A program made the translations under genes and the position numbers. 64,000 nt of DNA, taken from contig CAXAMN010029016.1 of the NCBI GenBank assembly GCA_963970005.1, forward strand, positions 367,587 through 431,586, given 5' to 3'. The first letter of the stretch is position 1. Every line of letters starts with the position of its first letter. Below the pieces are notes generated by a model that worked only from the letters and a program-made list of their open reading frames with translations, had not been told where the DNA came from and ran no database searches. The DNA is from Durusdinium trenchii (lineage: Eukaryota; Sar; Dinophyceae; Suessiales; Symbiodiniaceae). Shown piece after piece: positions 11,051 to 20,159 of the stretch.

Positions 11051-11708
11051 AACTACGCCTCCTGCAGTGCCGGTCCATGCAAGGGAGGAGCCAGACGACA
11101 CTCCTGGCCTTTCCGAGTTTTAATAGCCAGCATCTGGCCTGAATGCCGGAGGTTTTTGAGCTTTTGAGTTTGGAGAGAAGGAGCGGGCCCTGCCTAACGG
11201 CCATCCTGTGGAACAAGGATGAAGCCCCGCAGGTGTCAACTCGATGCCGCGAAGGAAATCGAAAAACAATCATCTTGTCCTCCTGGTGAACCCTGTGTTC
11301 TTCTCTTGTCTTCCTGGTTGGGGTTCTCTCTGAGAAGACAAGGGCTGGCCACAATAGCTGCTGGCCTTGTCCAGGCCTTATCCGTCTTTCTTTTCTGGGT
11401 CTGCCTGGCCATGTTTCTTTCCCTTTCTCCAACGCCTTGTCCGTGTTTAAATGCAACAGTCATGCAACGTTTCAAAGTTGATATCATCCTCGGATTTTTT
11501 GTAACATGTATCCCTGTGTGTTTGTGCATATGACCCCCTTTCAAACCTTTTCTGTTTACGTTCCGTTCCCACACAGCTGGAGGCTTTTTGGGGGAAAAGG
11601 TTGCAGAAGTTGACCAACCAAGTGTGGCCTGACATCAAGCGGGGTCCGGTCCGGCTCGCGCCCGCACCGCCGTGGGGCGAGCACCGAGCACCCCTCCCAC
11701 CCGGCCAG
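11051..11708. other. LINE flank and intron
   Basis: T/C-rich stretch with short repeats of CCTTGTCC type. No gene seen. A CCTGTGTTCTTCTCTTGTC segment at 11286-11315 resembles 7427-7462 on the other side of the LINE. Confidence 0.5.
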
Positions 11709-11802
11709 ACCTGTGAGCCGTGCCCTGTGGGGCGCTACGCGGCGAAGCGCGGCAGTGGCAACTGCAGCGTGTGTCCATTGGGCTTGGTGGCACAAAGCCC
11801 AG
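11709..11802 (+). CDS. Candidate exon, GCC2/GCC3 (ephrin-receptor-like) repeat
   Basis: The exon is bounded by a GGCCAG acceptor and an AG|GTGGGG donor. It reads TCEPCPVGRYAAKRGSGNCS followed by VCPLGLVAQSPG. The C-x2-C-x2-G-x-Y...G-x2-C-x2-C-x2-G pattern is a full GCC2/GCC3-type repeat, so it probably encodes part of a cysteine-rich extracellular domain with two disulfide pairs. This is the clearest of the series and the best anchor for a large plus-strand surface-protein gene. A frame open upstream (PPGQ) leaves the acceptor choice slightly uncertain. Confidence 0.6.
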
Positions 11803-12092
11803 GTGGGGCGAAGTAGCACCGTCGGGGTCGGGGTCGGCGGGAGGACATAAGAGGGACCAGGCAAAAAAAGATCGGTCGCACCTTCAAACAGCCAGCCAGA
11901 GAAAAACCCAAGGGCGCAACGGGTCTTAGATGAGTTTAGCTTATGCAGATCGATCAGCATTCGTGGATGTCATGATTTCCAGACCAAGCGGCTTCTGCCT
12001 TCACCCCCTAACTCCTCACGTTGTCATGGATTGAACAAGGTGTGCCTCTCTTTCCGTGCCGAAAACGCACCCAGTTTCACTGTGCAGGTCAG

Positions 12093-12141
12093 GTTGCCTG
12101 CTTCAATTGCTCGGCAGGAGCTGGGGCGGATGGGAACTACT
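12093..12141 (+). CDS. Candidate exon, cysteine-rich GCC2/GCC3-like
   Basis: It lies between a GTCAG acceptor and ACT|GTATGC. It reads VACFNCSAGAGADGNY; if the exon ran past this donor the next residue would be another Cys. C-x2-C followed by a Gly-rich loop fits the same repeat family as 11709 and 12789. An alternative acceptor five bases upstream gives one extra codon and a frame change. Evidence is weaker than for 11709 because the second Cys pair is not in the exon. Confidence 0.4.
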
Positions 12142-12788
12142 GTATGCACCCGGAACCCGAACCCAGGGCTCCCAATGAACATATAATGAACCGATTCCAC
12201 TCGAAAATAGAAGGGATGTCAACCGAACCCATGGTTTGTAGGGTGCAGGTTTTGACCCCCAATGGCATCTCAAGCTGATCTTCCAAGGCGTTTTCAAAAG
12301 CTTCCAGGTCAGGGAGAGCATGGACCGTGTTTCAGGGTAGTGGTCAAGAGGACGACTCCATGTTGGGCGGCAGAATATACCGTACCTTTCGGGGACGGCC
12401 CAGGGCAATCTGGCGCCAGTGGTTTGTCACGTATACATCAAAGCCTGTGATATCCATAGCGGAGGAGGACCAGGTGGTCATGCCTTCCCCATCATTTGCA
12501 GATGATGGGACTGAGTCTGAGGCCTAAAGAGGGACATTCCCTCTTCAAATCGCAACCATCCCCACCTTGGAATCATAACGAAAAATCTTGCCAGGGTGAT
12601 GACAGGGATGGGCAGGGCTTGGGGAGGAGATGTTCGGGGAAGACCACGAAACCCTGTTTTGCGCATCTTGAACAGCTACTCTTCTAGGAAAACACATTTG
12701 GTGTGTTCCACCGGTCCTCCACTTGGTCCCCAACAAAGGTCCCTGCCGGCGCTCGGAAACCTGGCTCCCGTGCGGCAGCTGCCGCTAG

Positions 12789-12850
12789 GACAGACGCCGG
12801 AGTGCAGTGCCCGCTGTCGAGAGTGTCCCAAAGGCACCTACCAGGCGGCT
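12789..12850 (+). CDS. Candidate exon, GCC2/GCC3 (ephrin-receptor-like) fragment
   Basis: After a CCGCTAG acceptor the frame reads QTPECSARCRECPKGTYQAA, with C-x3-C-x2-C-x2-G-x-Y spacing. An in-frame TGA at 12859-12861 means the exon must end earlier; CT|GTCGGG at 12851 is the nearest donor. It joins the cysteine-rich series on the same strand. The second half of the repeat would be supplied by the next exon, possibly the one at 16485, with a copia element in the intron between them. Confidence 0.5.
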
Positions 12851-12967
12851 GTCGGGACATGAGGCGACGCAGGTGTTTTGGGGGAAAGTTCCTTCGGCTG
12901 GCAGAGACGCGTCTCTCGCTTTCCAGTCATTTGTTAGGGATGTGAACTGTGGAAGATTGGAATCAAC

Positions 12968-12982
12968 ATATATATATATATG

Positions 12983-13014
<32 letters not shown>
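12968..13014. repeat. (TA)n repeat abutting the copia terminal repeat
   Basis: TATA run with two G interruptions directly joined to the left terminal repeat of the minus-strand copia element. A second TA run (15741-15775) abuts the right terminal repeat. Confidence 0.9.
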
Positions 13015-13090
13015 TTGGCAGCCCCGCACCGCGCTCCGCGCGGCCTTTTCCGCCATTTGGGCATGAATGTCCCTGCGCAGTCGCGCAATG
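13015..13090 (-). repeat. Terminal direct repeat, 3' LTR-like copy
   Basis: It matches 15670-15740 apart from a few substitutions and a 5-base difference near its GCACCGCGCTCCGCGCGG segment. On the minus strand, AAAGGGGAG (a possible polypurine tract) and TGTCAATTGAG precede it, so the repeat may really start at that TG. Confidence 0.75.
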
Positions 13091-13091
13091 C

Positions 13092-13751
13092 TCAATTGAC
13101 ACTCCCCTTTAACTTATTTTTGTAAGTTCGAGGAACGGCCGATCCTGGAATGACGGCCTGGGTGCATGTCGAACTGTCGCCTCGGGCTTTGAAGTAATCC
13201 ACCAAATCGCGTAGGCCAGCTGAGCCTGAGCTGTAATGGCTGTGGTAGGAGGCACGATATCCAGATGTCTCTGGGTCACTGGCTTCATACATCTCAATGT
13301 AGGACTTGATGCCCTTGTATTTCCCGAAGGCCACCAAGGTCTTGTTCCAGGCTTGGCACGCCTGGAGGCAAACCTTCCACCACCACACATGGCCCAGGCT
13401 TCTCAGCTCGAGTTGGCATGGGACTGCCGGAATCGCTGTTCCTGCACTGTAAGCACCGGCATACGGAGAAATCATTCCAGCTTGAATCGGCACCTTTTTC
13501 TCTCGAAGGCGTTTGCTGCCATCGGTCATGGAGCCAGAAGGGGAAGCGAGCCACGCTTCATCCAGTTCAATGTCCTCTACATCACGAACCCTTCGCATAA
13601 TGGCTTCGAAAGCACCGCGCTTCCGAGCCTTGCGAATCAAACGGAAGCATTCATCGGCCTCCATTTGGGTAAACATCTCTTTGCCACTGGACATGATCGT
13701 GACTGCTCTGTCGTTGAGACGGAAAAAGGGACACTTGCCGGGTCTGTTCAC
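13092..13751 (-). pseudogene. ORF downstream of copia RNase H, with an FGKYKG-type motif
   Basis: This open frame of 219 codons runs to the terminal repeat. It has a charged N-terminal part (ECFRLIRKARKRGAFEAIMR), then WWWKVCLQACQAWNKTLVAF and GKYKGIKSYIEMYEASDP, ending SGSAGLRDLVDYFKAR. The F-G-K-Y-K-G...D-P...Y arrangement recalls a small domain I know from other dinoflagellate proteins, whose function is uncertain. It follows RNase H, where copia elements normally end, so it looks like an added third coding region. Composition and position, not homology search, support this. Confidence 0.5.
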
Positions 13752-14059
13752 GCCCTATGTCGAATCCTTTTGATCCAAAAACGCGGCGTGAGGTCACTCT
13801 TGCATTTGGAGGTCCAAAAACATCACTGACTATTTACACTTCTCTGCAAGGTTTCTATCTTTGATTTTCGTGCTATCGAGCGAAAACGAACTATACATTG
13901 TTTCACCCCCTTTTAGACAACAGTAGCTTCTTGCACAGGACGCGCTGCCCGTGTTGGAGTACGGGTCACTATCGAACAATATTCCCTAGCCGACAACCCC
14001 TGAATGCTGACATTCCCCTAGAGACTCAAACGGCTTATCTATATTGTTTACTGTTTACT

Positions 14060-14659
14060 TATTGTGGACCCTAGCTCTTGGGAGGCTGTGGAAGCCTCAG
14101 CTGACGGATTTGCACCCGCCTTGGAAGCAAACTGTTTTCTTATCTCACGTTCAAGGGCACGGCTTTCCAGGACAAGTTCCTCCGGGCTGATTTGATATCT
14201 TGCCAATCAGAGGCAAGCTGTCAGCAGGTCGAAGGCTTCTGGGCTCTCCTTTGTTAAGGAGTCTGCAAGCATACGTTGTGTTGGTATCCATCTCAAAGTG
14301 GCTTTGAGCCTACGCGTGCTATCCCGCAAAATCACTATGTCTATGGAAGCCCTCCTATCCTCTAGGGTCGGTGATGATTGTGACATCAGATGATCGTACA
14401 TGGATTTGCAATCGGTGACCAACATGACCAATCGATTACCAAGCCCTTCCCAAAGACTATGTGACGTACGAGGGCCATCCACTTCTGACATGAGGAGGCT
14501 CGTCCACTCCAGCATGCTAGAAGCTACCGACATGCTCTGCGCCTCAGCGCTCAGGGTCGAAATGACCACCCAACTTGGCAGCCTAGCACTCTTCCAAAAG
14601 GCTGGGGACCATTGACAATCGGATCCTTGATCTATGTCTTTGTGACCAAAACTCACCAT
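14060..14659 (-). pseudogene. Ty1/copia RNase H domain
   Basis: The frame reads SWVVISTLSAEAQSMSVASS (the copia S-T-L-x-A-E box), LVMLVTDCKSMYDHLMSQSS (carrying the D-x-K-S-x-Y-D site) and LRWIPTQRMLADSLTK, the conserved end of copia RNase H. It stops at 14207. Beyond the stop a further frame reads YQISPEELVLESRALEREIR, which looks like the ordinary C-terminal tail. This enzyme removes the RNA strand during retrotransposition. The RT that should precede it is missing. Confidence 0.75.
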
Positions 14660-14673
14660 GTATCCGGCTTGAG

Positions 14674-14868
14674 TTACAGGTCAGCGGACAACACCTTCAA
14701 CCCCAACTTGGAACCTTCTACAGCAAAACGTGGAGGTGAAAACACCTCTATGATATCAAACTTGTCCTGACTAGATTGCTCAGGGGTCCGCGCCTGGGCC
14801 AGCAACTGACGGTGTTGCTTGGCAGTCCAATGCATGACGTGAAGCTGCTCTTCCTCAGTGACGGGGAC
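14674..14868 (-). pseudogene. Fragment of a retroelement-associated domain (EVFSPPRF motif)
   Basis: This short minus-strand frame reads EEEQLHVMHWTAKQHRQLLA, then DIIEVFSPPRFAVEGSKLGL and KVLSADL before a TAA. The E-V-F-S-P-P-R-F...L-D pattern is familiar from dinoflagellate copia polyproteins, where it opens a domain of unclear function with a C5-methyltransferase-like look. Only the opening is left; the rest is deleted up to the RNase H. Confidence 0.45.
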
Positions 14869-15160
14869 TGACGGGGGGCACGGCGTCGGTTCTCAAACGA
14901 AAGACCGTCTTTCCGGTCGATGGCATCGAATCGTGAGGTGCATGAGCATTCAGCGGATCTGTCCAATCATCCTGCAGGTCCCTGAGAATGGAAGTGGGTT
15001 GACCTACATGAGTGGCTCGAATATGCTGCAACTTACACACGTCGACTGGACACTGAGTGTTATTAGGAGTGAACCGGTTTGTTCTTGACTTGAGATGGTA
15101 TCTAATCACTACCCTATCCTAAGGTCTATACTCCCAGTAGTCCTTGCATTTCTGGGGAGA

Positions 15161-15580
15161 TTATACTCGGTAGCAGACCTTGGCTTCTGGGAATACTGGC
15201 CGGCCGTGTTGACCTGCGTGGGGACACTCACCTTTCCAGCAAACAGCTCGAACTGATTCACCTTCTTTGGCCTTCAAGGCGAACACCTCGGCGATGTTCT
15301 CGCCGATCTCATCAGTCCTGTCCAGCTCCGGCCAACGCCGGTCCAACAAGTTGAAGATGGCGGTCTCACCACCTTTGACCTGGTAGTCGGACTCTTTGAG
15401 GCGCTCAACAACTTCCAATGCTTTGCCCGACAACAATGTCCAAATGAAAGACCCACGGGCCTCTTCCGGCAACTTGTCCATTGTACGCATCTTGTTCAAT
15501 GCCCACTGCTTCCATCTTTTGTACTCCCTATGGTCACAGTTGTCACCGCTGAAGTATCCCAGCGACGATCCTGCTTCCAT
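15161..15580 (-). pseudogene. Ty1/copia gag-like protein, C-terminus missing
   Basis: The frame reads MEAGSSLGYFSGDNCDHREY, then KRWKQWALNKMRTMDKLP, SFIWTLLSGKALEVVERLKE and WPELDRTDEIGENIAEVFAL. This is the gag-like N-terminal region I know from dinoflagellate copia polyproteins. It would form the particle shell that packages element RNA. The frame leaves the family pattern after GESVR and ends 139 codons in; the zinc knuckle that usually follows is absent. It begins about 75 bases inside the primer-binding site, as expected for a 5'-proximal gag. Confidence 0.75.
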
Positions 15581-15654
15581 TGCTGCACAATCGCGTGAAA
15601 CGGCGCACGTCCAGCGCGCCTAGGAAAAACAACGGGTGGAGCCAGGCGAACCTG

Positions 15655-15666
15655 GCTCCGCTACCA
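15655..15666 (-). other. Primer-binding site matching an initiator-Met tRNA 3' end
   Basis: The plus strand reads GCTCCGCTACCA, which looks like a tRNA 3' end with CCA. On the element strand this is TGGTAGCGGAGC, close to the TGGTATCAGAGC-type site common in copia elements. It lies just inside the 5' terminal repeat, in the right place for minus-strand priming. Confidence 0.65.
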
Positions 15667-15669
15667 ATG

Positions 15670-15740
15670 TTGGCAGCCCCGCGCTCCGCGCGGCCTTTTC
15701 CGCCATTTGTGCATGAATGTCCCTGCGCAGTCCAGCAATG
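15670..15740 (-). repeat. Terminal direct repeat, 5' LTR-like copy
   Basis: 71-bp copy of 13015-13090. At 71-76 bp these are far shorter than ordinary copia LTRs, unless the LTR extends into the TA tract at 15741-15775. Confidence 0.75.
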
Positions 15741-16376
15741 TATATATATATATATATAAAAAAAAATATATATATACAGAGCCCGTTGTGCAGGTCAAAG
15801 GGCCCTTTCCCAACCCCGAAGTTGCAGAGGAGGGTCTAGTCCGTCTTCGAGTCCTCCACCGTCGTGCGGGCGAAAAAACGCCGTTTCGTGAAGGTTCCAT
15901 GAACGCCAGTAGGCGCTGGTTCCTTTCACACCTGTGGGGTGCGCAAAAGCGCCCTCGAGTTCGTGGTCGAGGGAACGAGAGGGAACTCGACCCCACGTGG
16001 GTGGGTGGATCCTCCGGTTTTTGGGGATCGAGTCCCTCCGAAAGGACCAAAGGACTCGAAGGACCGACGATGGAAGTCCCATAAAGGGGTGATCCGAACA
16101 AAGTCAAGGCGTGCACCATGGTGATCCGCACAACATGGTGAACATTTTTAACGTTCGATGAATTTGAAGGATTGTTGTTAGATGACGCCAGTCTAGGAAT
16201 ATCCTTTCGTTTTTTTTCGGTGGTGCCAAAAAATCGTCGAGCTGGACTTCTAGCGGATCCCGGCTAGGCGTTGGGGTTTGAAAGAACTTCTCGGAAAAGA
16301 AGAGCCGGAAAATACGTTTAGGAGGTAAGAACCCCAATATAGCTCTCTTCTCCTTGATAAAAAAGACCGACAAAAC

Positions 16377-16507
16377 GACGCCGTTCCAGGAGGGCTTCCA
16401 ATGTGTGGACTGGAAACCCCTTCTTGTAGGATGAAAAACGATAAAAAAACATCCACACACACACACCCCTGGACGTCATTGCAGGAGGGCTTCCAATGTG
16501 TGGACTG
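16377..16507 (+). repeat. Duplicated acceptor-plus-exon start, 36 bp each, 95 bp apart
   Basis: 16377-16412 and 16472-16507 match at all but three or four of 36 positions, with a perfect 26-bp core starting CAGGAGGGCTTCCAATGTGT. The core spans a splice acceptor and the first 23 bases of the exon at 16485. The DNA between them holds its own acceptor-like CTTGTAGG and a CA-rich tract. Confidence 0.85.
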
Positions 16508-16565
16508 CCCCTTGGGCTACACATCGCCCATGAAATCGCCCAATGAGACCTACTGCTTCCCGAAG
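16485..16565 (+). CDS. Candidate exon, GCC2/GCC3 (ephrin-receptor-like) repeat
   Basis: The exon follows CATTGCAG and ends at AAG|GCCAGC, a GC-type donor. It reads EGFQCVDCPLGYTSPMKSPN followed by ETYCFPK. C-x2-C-x2-G-x-(T/S) with a later Cys is the same cysteine-rich repeat seen at 6248, 11709 and 12789, consistent with one extracellular repeat protein on the plus strand. The first 23 bases and the acceptor are duplicated 95 bp upstream without the rest of the exon. Confidence 0.55.
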
Positions 16566-17059
16566 GCCAGCTTGCTCCCTGGCGAGACGACGGGTGGAGG
16601 GGGTGGAGTCGGCGCGAAAAGCTGCGTGGGCGGCGAGGTCGGGGCGCACCACGAGGGTGGCGGAGTCTTTGTGTAACAGTTGGACCGTGGCTGGGCGAAG
16701 ACTGTTCAATGCATTAGGTGGGAAGAAGAGATTCCGTTTGGCGCTCTAAGTCCAAGTTCAATTGGCATCGCACGCTCAGGCGCTTATGGGCCCTCATATG
16801 GAGGGGTCGGACCCTCATATGGAAGGGTCTGGCGTCAGATCCCTACGTTTTGAGGGACCAAGGGCTGTTTGGAGCGTCACATGGGGCTGCAAACTCACAT
16901 GCCGGTCGAGAACCAAAGATTCCTTCTCGAAGGCTCGTCGGACACCCTGACGCCACATGCATGCGAGTCATCCAACATAGTTCATGACTATGTGAAGAAG
17001 TCGGACATTTTCTGACGGCGGGAGAGTTCCACCACTGTGGCGCACTTTTTGCTATAGAG
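16566..17059. other. Intron-like; one dispersed-repeat copy
   Basis: No exon seen. 16841-16878 carries a copy of the dispersed repeat also found at 29630, 42329 and 44890. A CCCTCATATGGA(A/G)GGGTC(T/G)G segment is duplicated at 16791-16830. Confidence 0.5.
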
Positions 17060-17358
17060 TTGCTACATGTAGACAGGGCTCGAATCGCCAGCCGCGGCGC
17101 ATCGAACCCCAGTGCACTAGACCCTTTTTCTCTGGGCTTTTGCGCGACCGTCGCCTTTTCCTCTTTTTCGTTGCCGCAACGCCGTTTCCACGCTCCCCGG
17201 CTCGACGTCGCCGGGAACGTCTGCATCGCTCACAAGCTCGGCAGATCAAGCAAGTGGATCCAGGCGGGGTGTCCAAACGAGCAGTCGTGGCCGATCGATT
17301 GCTTAAACGGCACCATTCGTTCACCTTCACACGAAGAATTGTTTTTTTGGTTGTGTAG

Positions 17359-19244
17359 ATGTGGAACCAAAAACAAAAATGCCAAGAGCAACAATGCGGT
17401 ATTCAAGAAGCATGCCAACACCTGATGACAACCGATGGCTCTTCGAAGACAGTACAAGCACATTTACACAGCGAGGCAAACAAACTGGGCAAAATCGAAC
17501 GACGTATTCGCAAGATTCAAGAGATCCTACAGCAATCAAGGCAAGCTTGGCAGCAGTACCTTCAAAAAGCCCATCAGCGCCTACAGGCAGACCAGCAGTC
17601 CTTCCAGCAGGCTATGACTGCAGGCGAACAAGAACTACTTCAAGCACAACAGGATATGCATCAACAGCCCAACGACACACATCGCCTGTTGACTACACGG
17701 GTCCAAAGCAACCAGCATCTCGATGGCACTCAGCAAATGCAGACAGACAGACAGCCCATGGATGTCGACACAGGCCCATGGGTTCCTCATGCAGCGCAAC
17801 CGCAGCGAGGACAAGTTGCAGTCATCCAAGATCTTGCAAGCCAAAGCCGCAGCGATTTGCCTATGTCCACAGCAACAGCGCCTCAACAGCTTTGGACTCA
17901 GCTTACAGCCCAGCTCGCACAAGCTACACAGCAAACAGCCCGTGCTACGCCGGTTCTGCCAGTAGCCTCTGTCCTACCACAGGGCTCTTGTGTGCCAACC
18001 ATGCCCATGACCACACCAGCGCAAGGGCAACAGAACACTTTGGGCACAGTAATGATGAGTATACCTCATGTAGCACAAGCGCCATACAGTACACAGAATC
18101 CACTGCCTGGGCATGGCCTGACCACACGTTTACCACAGCAACTGCTGCCAGTTCAGCCCAGCGCTGATCCGGACGACAAAACGTTGCCACCAACCTGGGC
18201 TTCTCCACAGGAAGGGGTGCCAACGATGAATATGCACAGCATCCAGCCGGCCAACCTGCCTGCTCAGACAGCACCAGCCCTACCAGTGGCTACAGGCAAT
18301 CCAGAGGTCCAGGCCACCCCGTCTATGGATGGACCATCTTTTGCAGCGCCACCACATGGGCAGGATGTCAGCAAGCAGGAAGCAACTTCTCCAACCACAT
18401 CGCCCGGCTTCATGACGCCACCACCAGGCAAATGGACCTATGCGCACGATAGCAGCTATCAAGCAGCATACCAAGAAATGATCCAGTACTACGCCAACCT
18501 TATGGCTCAAGCAGCAAATTCAGGCCAAAGCCTTCCTTTCGACAGCTATGCTAGAAGCAGCGCGGCAGGCAGAGCAAGATCTGGCCAACGCCAAAAAGGC
18601 TGCGAATGGCAATCTGCCCGTTGCAAACGCAGCATCAGCCTGGGCAACACCAGCACTGCAACCTCCAGGCCAAGCATCTGCTCGTACCCCGCCAGTCAAA
18701 TCACTGGCAGATCCCGGGCAACAAACAGAAGCATCGATTCAGCCTATACAGACTGTGCCACAACAGCTTCAGTCAAGCCAAGATACCAATGTGGCACCCG
18801 GAGACATCACCGTTGCCAGTGAATGGCCAGGCAGCAACAGTGCCACTGTCGTCGCCCGAAGGGGGAACAGCGACAGACACCATAGATCCTGCCACGGCAG
18901 CTTGGTACAGCCAAGTCGTTGCGACAATGCAATACCAGCAATACCAGCAGGATCAGATCCAAGCATGGATCCACGAACAAGGACAGCTGCAGCAATCACA
19001 GGCACCGGCTCCAGCGTGCGTACTGGCATCGTTCCCAATAGAACACCAGATGGTACCTATCATGCAACGGGCCAGCCAACAGCGCAGCCGATTTTCCCCG
19101 GAGGTCAGTCGCGTGCAGAAATATCCCAAAGTGCGCGAGCAGCACCAACAGGGCTTCGCTCAATCGATTGCGGCCAGTGGCTCCCAGGCAGCATCCATGC
19201 CGTCAATTTTTGTCGCCAGCCGATCAGAAGATGCAGCTTTTTGA
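17359..19244 (+). pseudogene. LINE ORF1-like, Gln-rich coiled-coil region, two frameshifts
   Basis: An open frame to 18545 begins with a heptad-like, charged and Gln-rich stretch (KLGKIERRIRKIQEILQQSR...LQKAHQRLQADQQSFQQAM). A long Pro/Thr/Gln/Ala-rich linker follows and the frame reaches GKWTYAHDSSYQAAYQEMIQ. The reading continues in a second frame (EAARQAEQDLANAKKAANGN) and, from about 18830, in a third (TATDTIDPATAAWYSQVVAT). Coiled-coil first regions of LINEs usually bind element RNA; that role is inferred from position. The first frame stays open to 18822, but its last part is probably out of frame. Confidence 0.55.
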
Positions 19245-19488
19245 TAGGGATCAGAACTCTGCCATTTTTCCTCGATTTCATTAGAACCCAAGGATGGAGG
19301 CGATTTGTTGCCTAGTGAAGCCCGTCGCGGAAGCATTTTCTTTTTGGTCGAATTGCGATGGTGTTGCTTCCTCTCACGCAAACAGTCTTGTCCGCCTGCT
19401 GTCCTATGCCTAGACAGCTTGATTCTTGCTACAAGCTCGCAGAGGATTTTGCTGATTTAACGGAGCTGACCGAATCGGCCGTGCGTCC

Positions 19489-20000
19489 ATGGCCCCAGAA
19501 ACGTCAGCCATAGCAAGAGAAGTCTTGTTTGAATTGCCGGACTTGCGCCCTGCAAGTGCACAAGCTCTACAGCTTACTCCGGATTGGAACGGGGAGCCAG
19601 TCGATAGAGTATGCTTGTTCACAGATGGGTCGCATTTTGGCACCAGTTTCCCCCGCAATGTTCAGCTTGGGCTTGCATCATTCTTTTGGAAAGAGATGCC
19701 ACTGATCAGACCTCGACTAGAAAACAGTGTTTTTTTGGTGGATGCTTGAACGGCCTGGTTCACCCTCACATTTTGGGACATGATTCGCCCCACTATGTTG
19801 GTGCCACACAACGTGTAGATCATCGGCGAATTTTTCGTACCCTGTTGAGCCTCCGGAACATGGTCAAAACAAGAAAGCGCCTGGTGTTTGACCACATTCA
19901 GTCCCATGATGCCCATCCATGGAACGAGCTAGCAGATGCCGTCGCCAAGGGTACTCCCAAGGCTCTAATGGCTATACTTCATTGTTGCCGAATACGATCA
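19489..20000 (+). pseudogene. RNase H domain upstream of the LINE endonuclease
   Basis: VCLFTDGSHFGTSF carries the first catalytic Asp (T-D-G-S). About 80 codons on, after frameshifts and stops, FDHIQSHDAHPWNELADAVA carries the H-x-x-S-H-x-x-x-P-W-N-E-x-A-D-x-x-A ending typical of LINE RNase H domains. The middle part is degraded. In classical LINEs this domain follows the RT; here it precedes the endonuclease. It would remove RNA from RNA-DNA hybrids during insertion. Confidence 0.65.
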
Positions 20001-20159
20001 ACCAACTTGTGTGCCACCCAGGTTTTGAACATGCCTGGCTTGTGCTTTCGTCTCAAGCTGATGTACCGACAGCCTTATCCTTGCAGCCCCTTTTTCGTCT
20101 GGAAGGGCCGGGATCACAAGCTGCCATTGATTCGACTTGGACGCCGCCAGTTGCCCATA

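Larger units (their letters stand above)
13015..15740 (-). mobile_element. Minus-strand Ty1/copia element with very short terminal repeats
   Basis: Direct repeats at 13015-13090 and 15670-15740 flank, in minus-strand order, a primer-binding site, a gag-like ORF, a fragment of a domain seen in dinoflagellate elements, an RNase H domain and a further ORF. Protease, integrase and most of the RT are not visible, so the copy is internally deleted. TA repeats lie on both outer sides, so it probably inserted into a TA tract. It lies between candidate host exons at 12789 and 16485. Confidence 0.75.

Noticed and set aside
17060-17130. tRNA-like GGTTCGA boxes on the minus strand
   Set aside because: I could not pair the T-arm or find acceptor and anticodon stems.
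18606-19244. Separate 212-codon protein
   Set aside because: It is the third frame of the same LINE ORF1-like region after a frameshift; its first part overlaps coding DNA in another frame.
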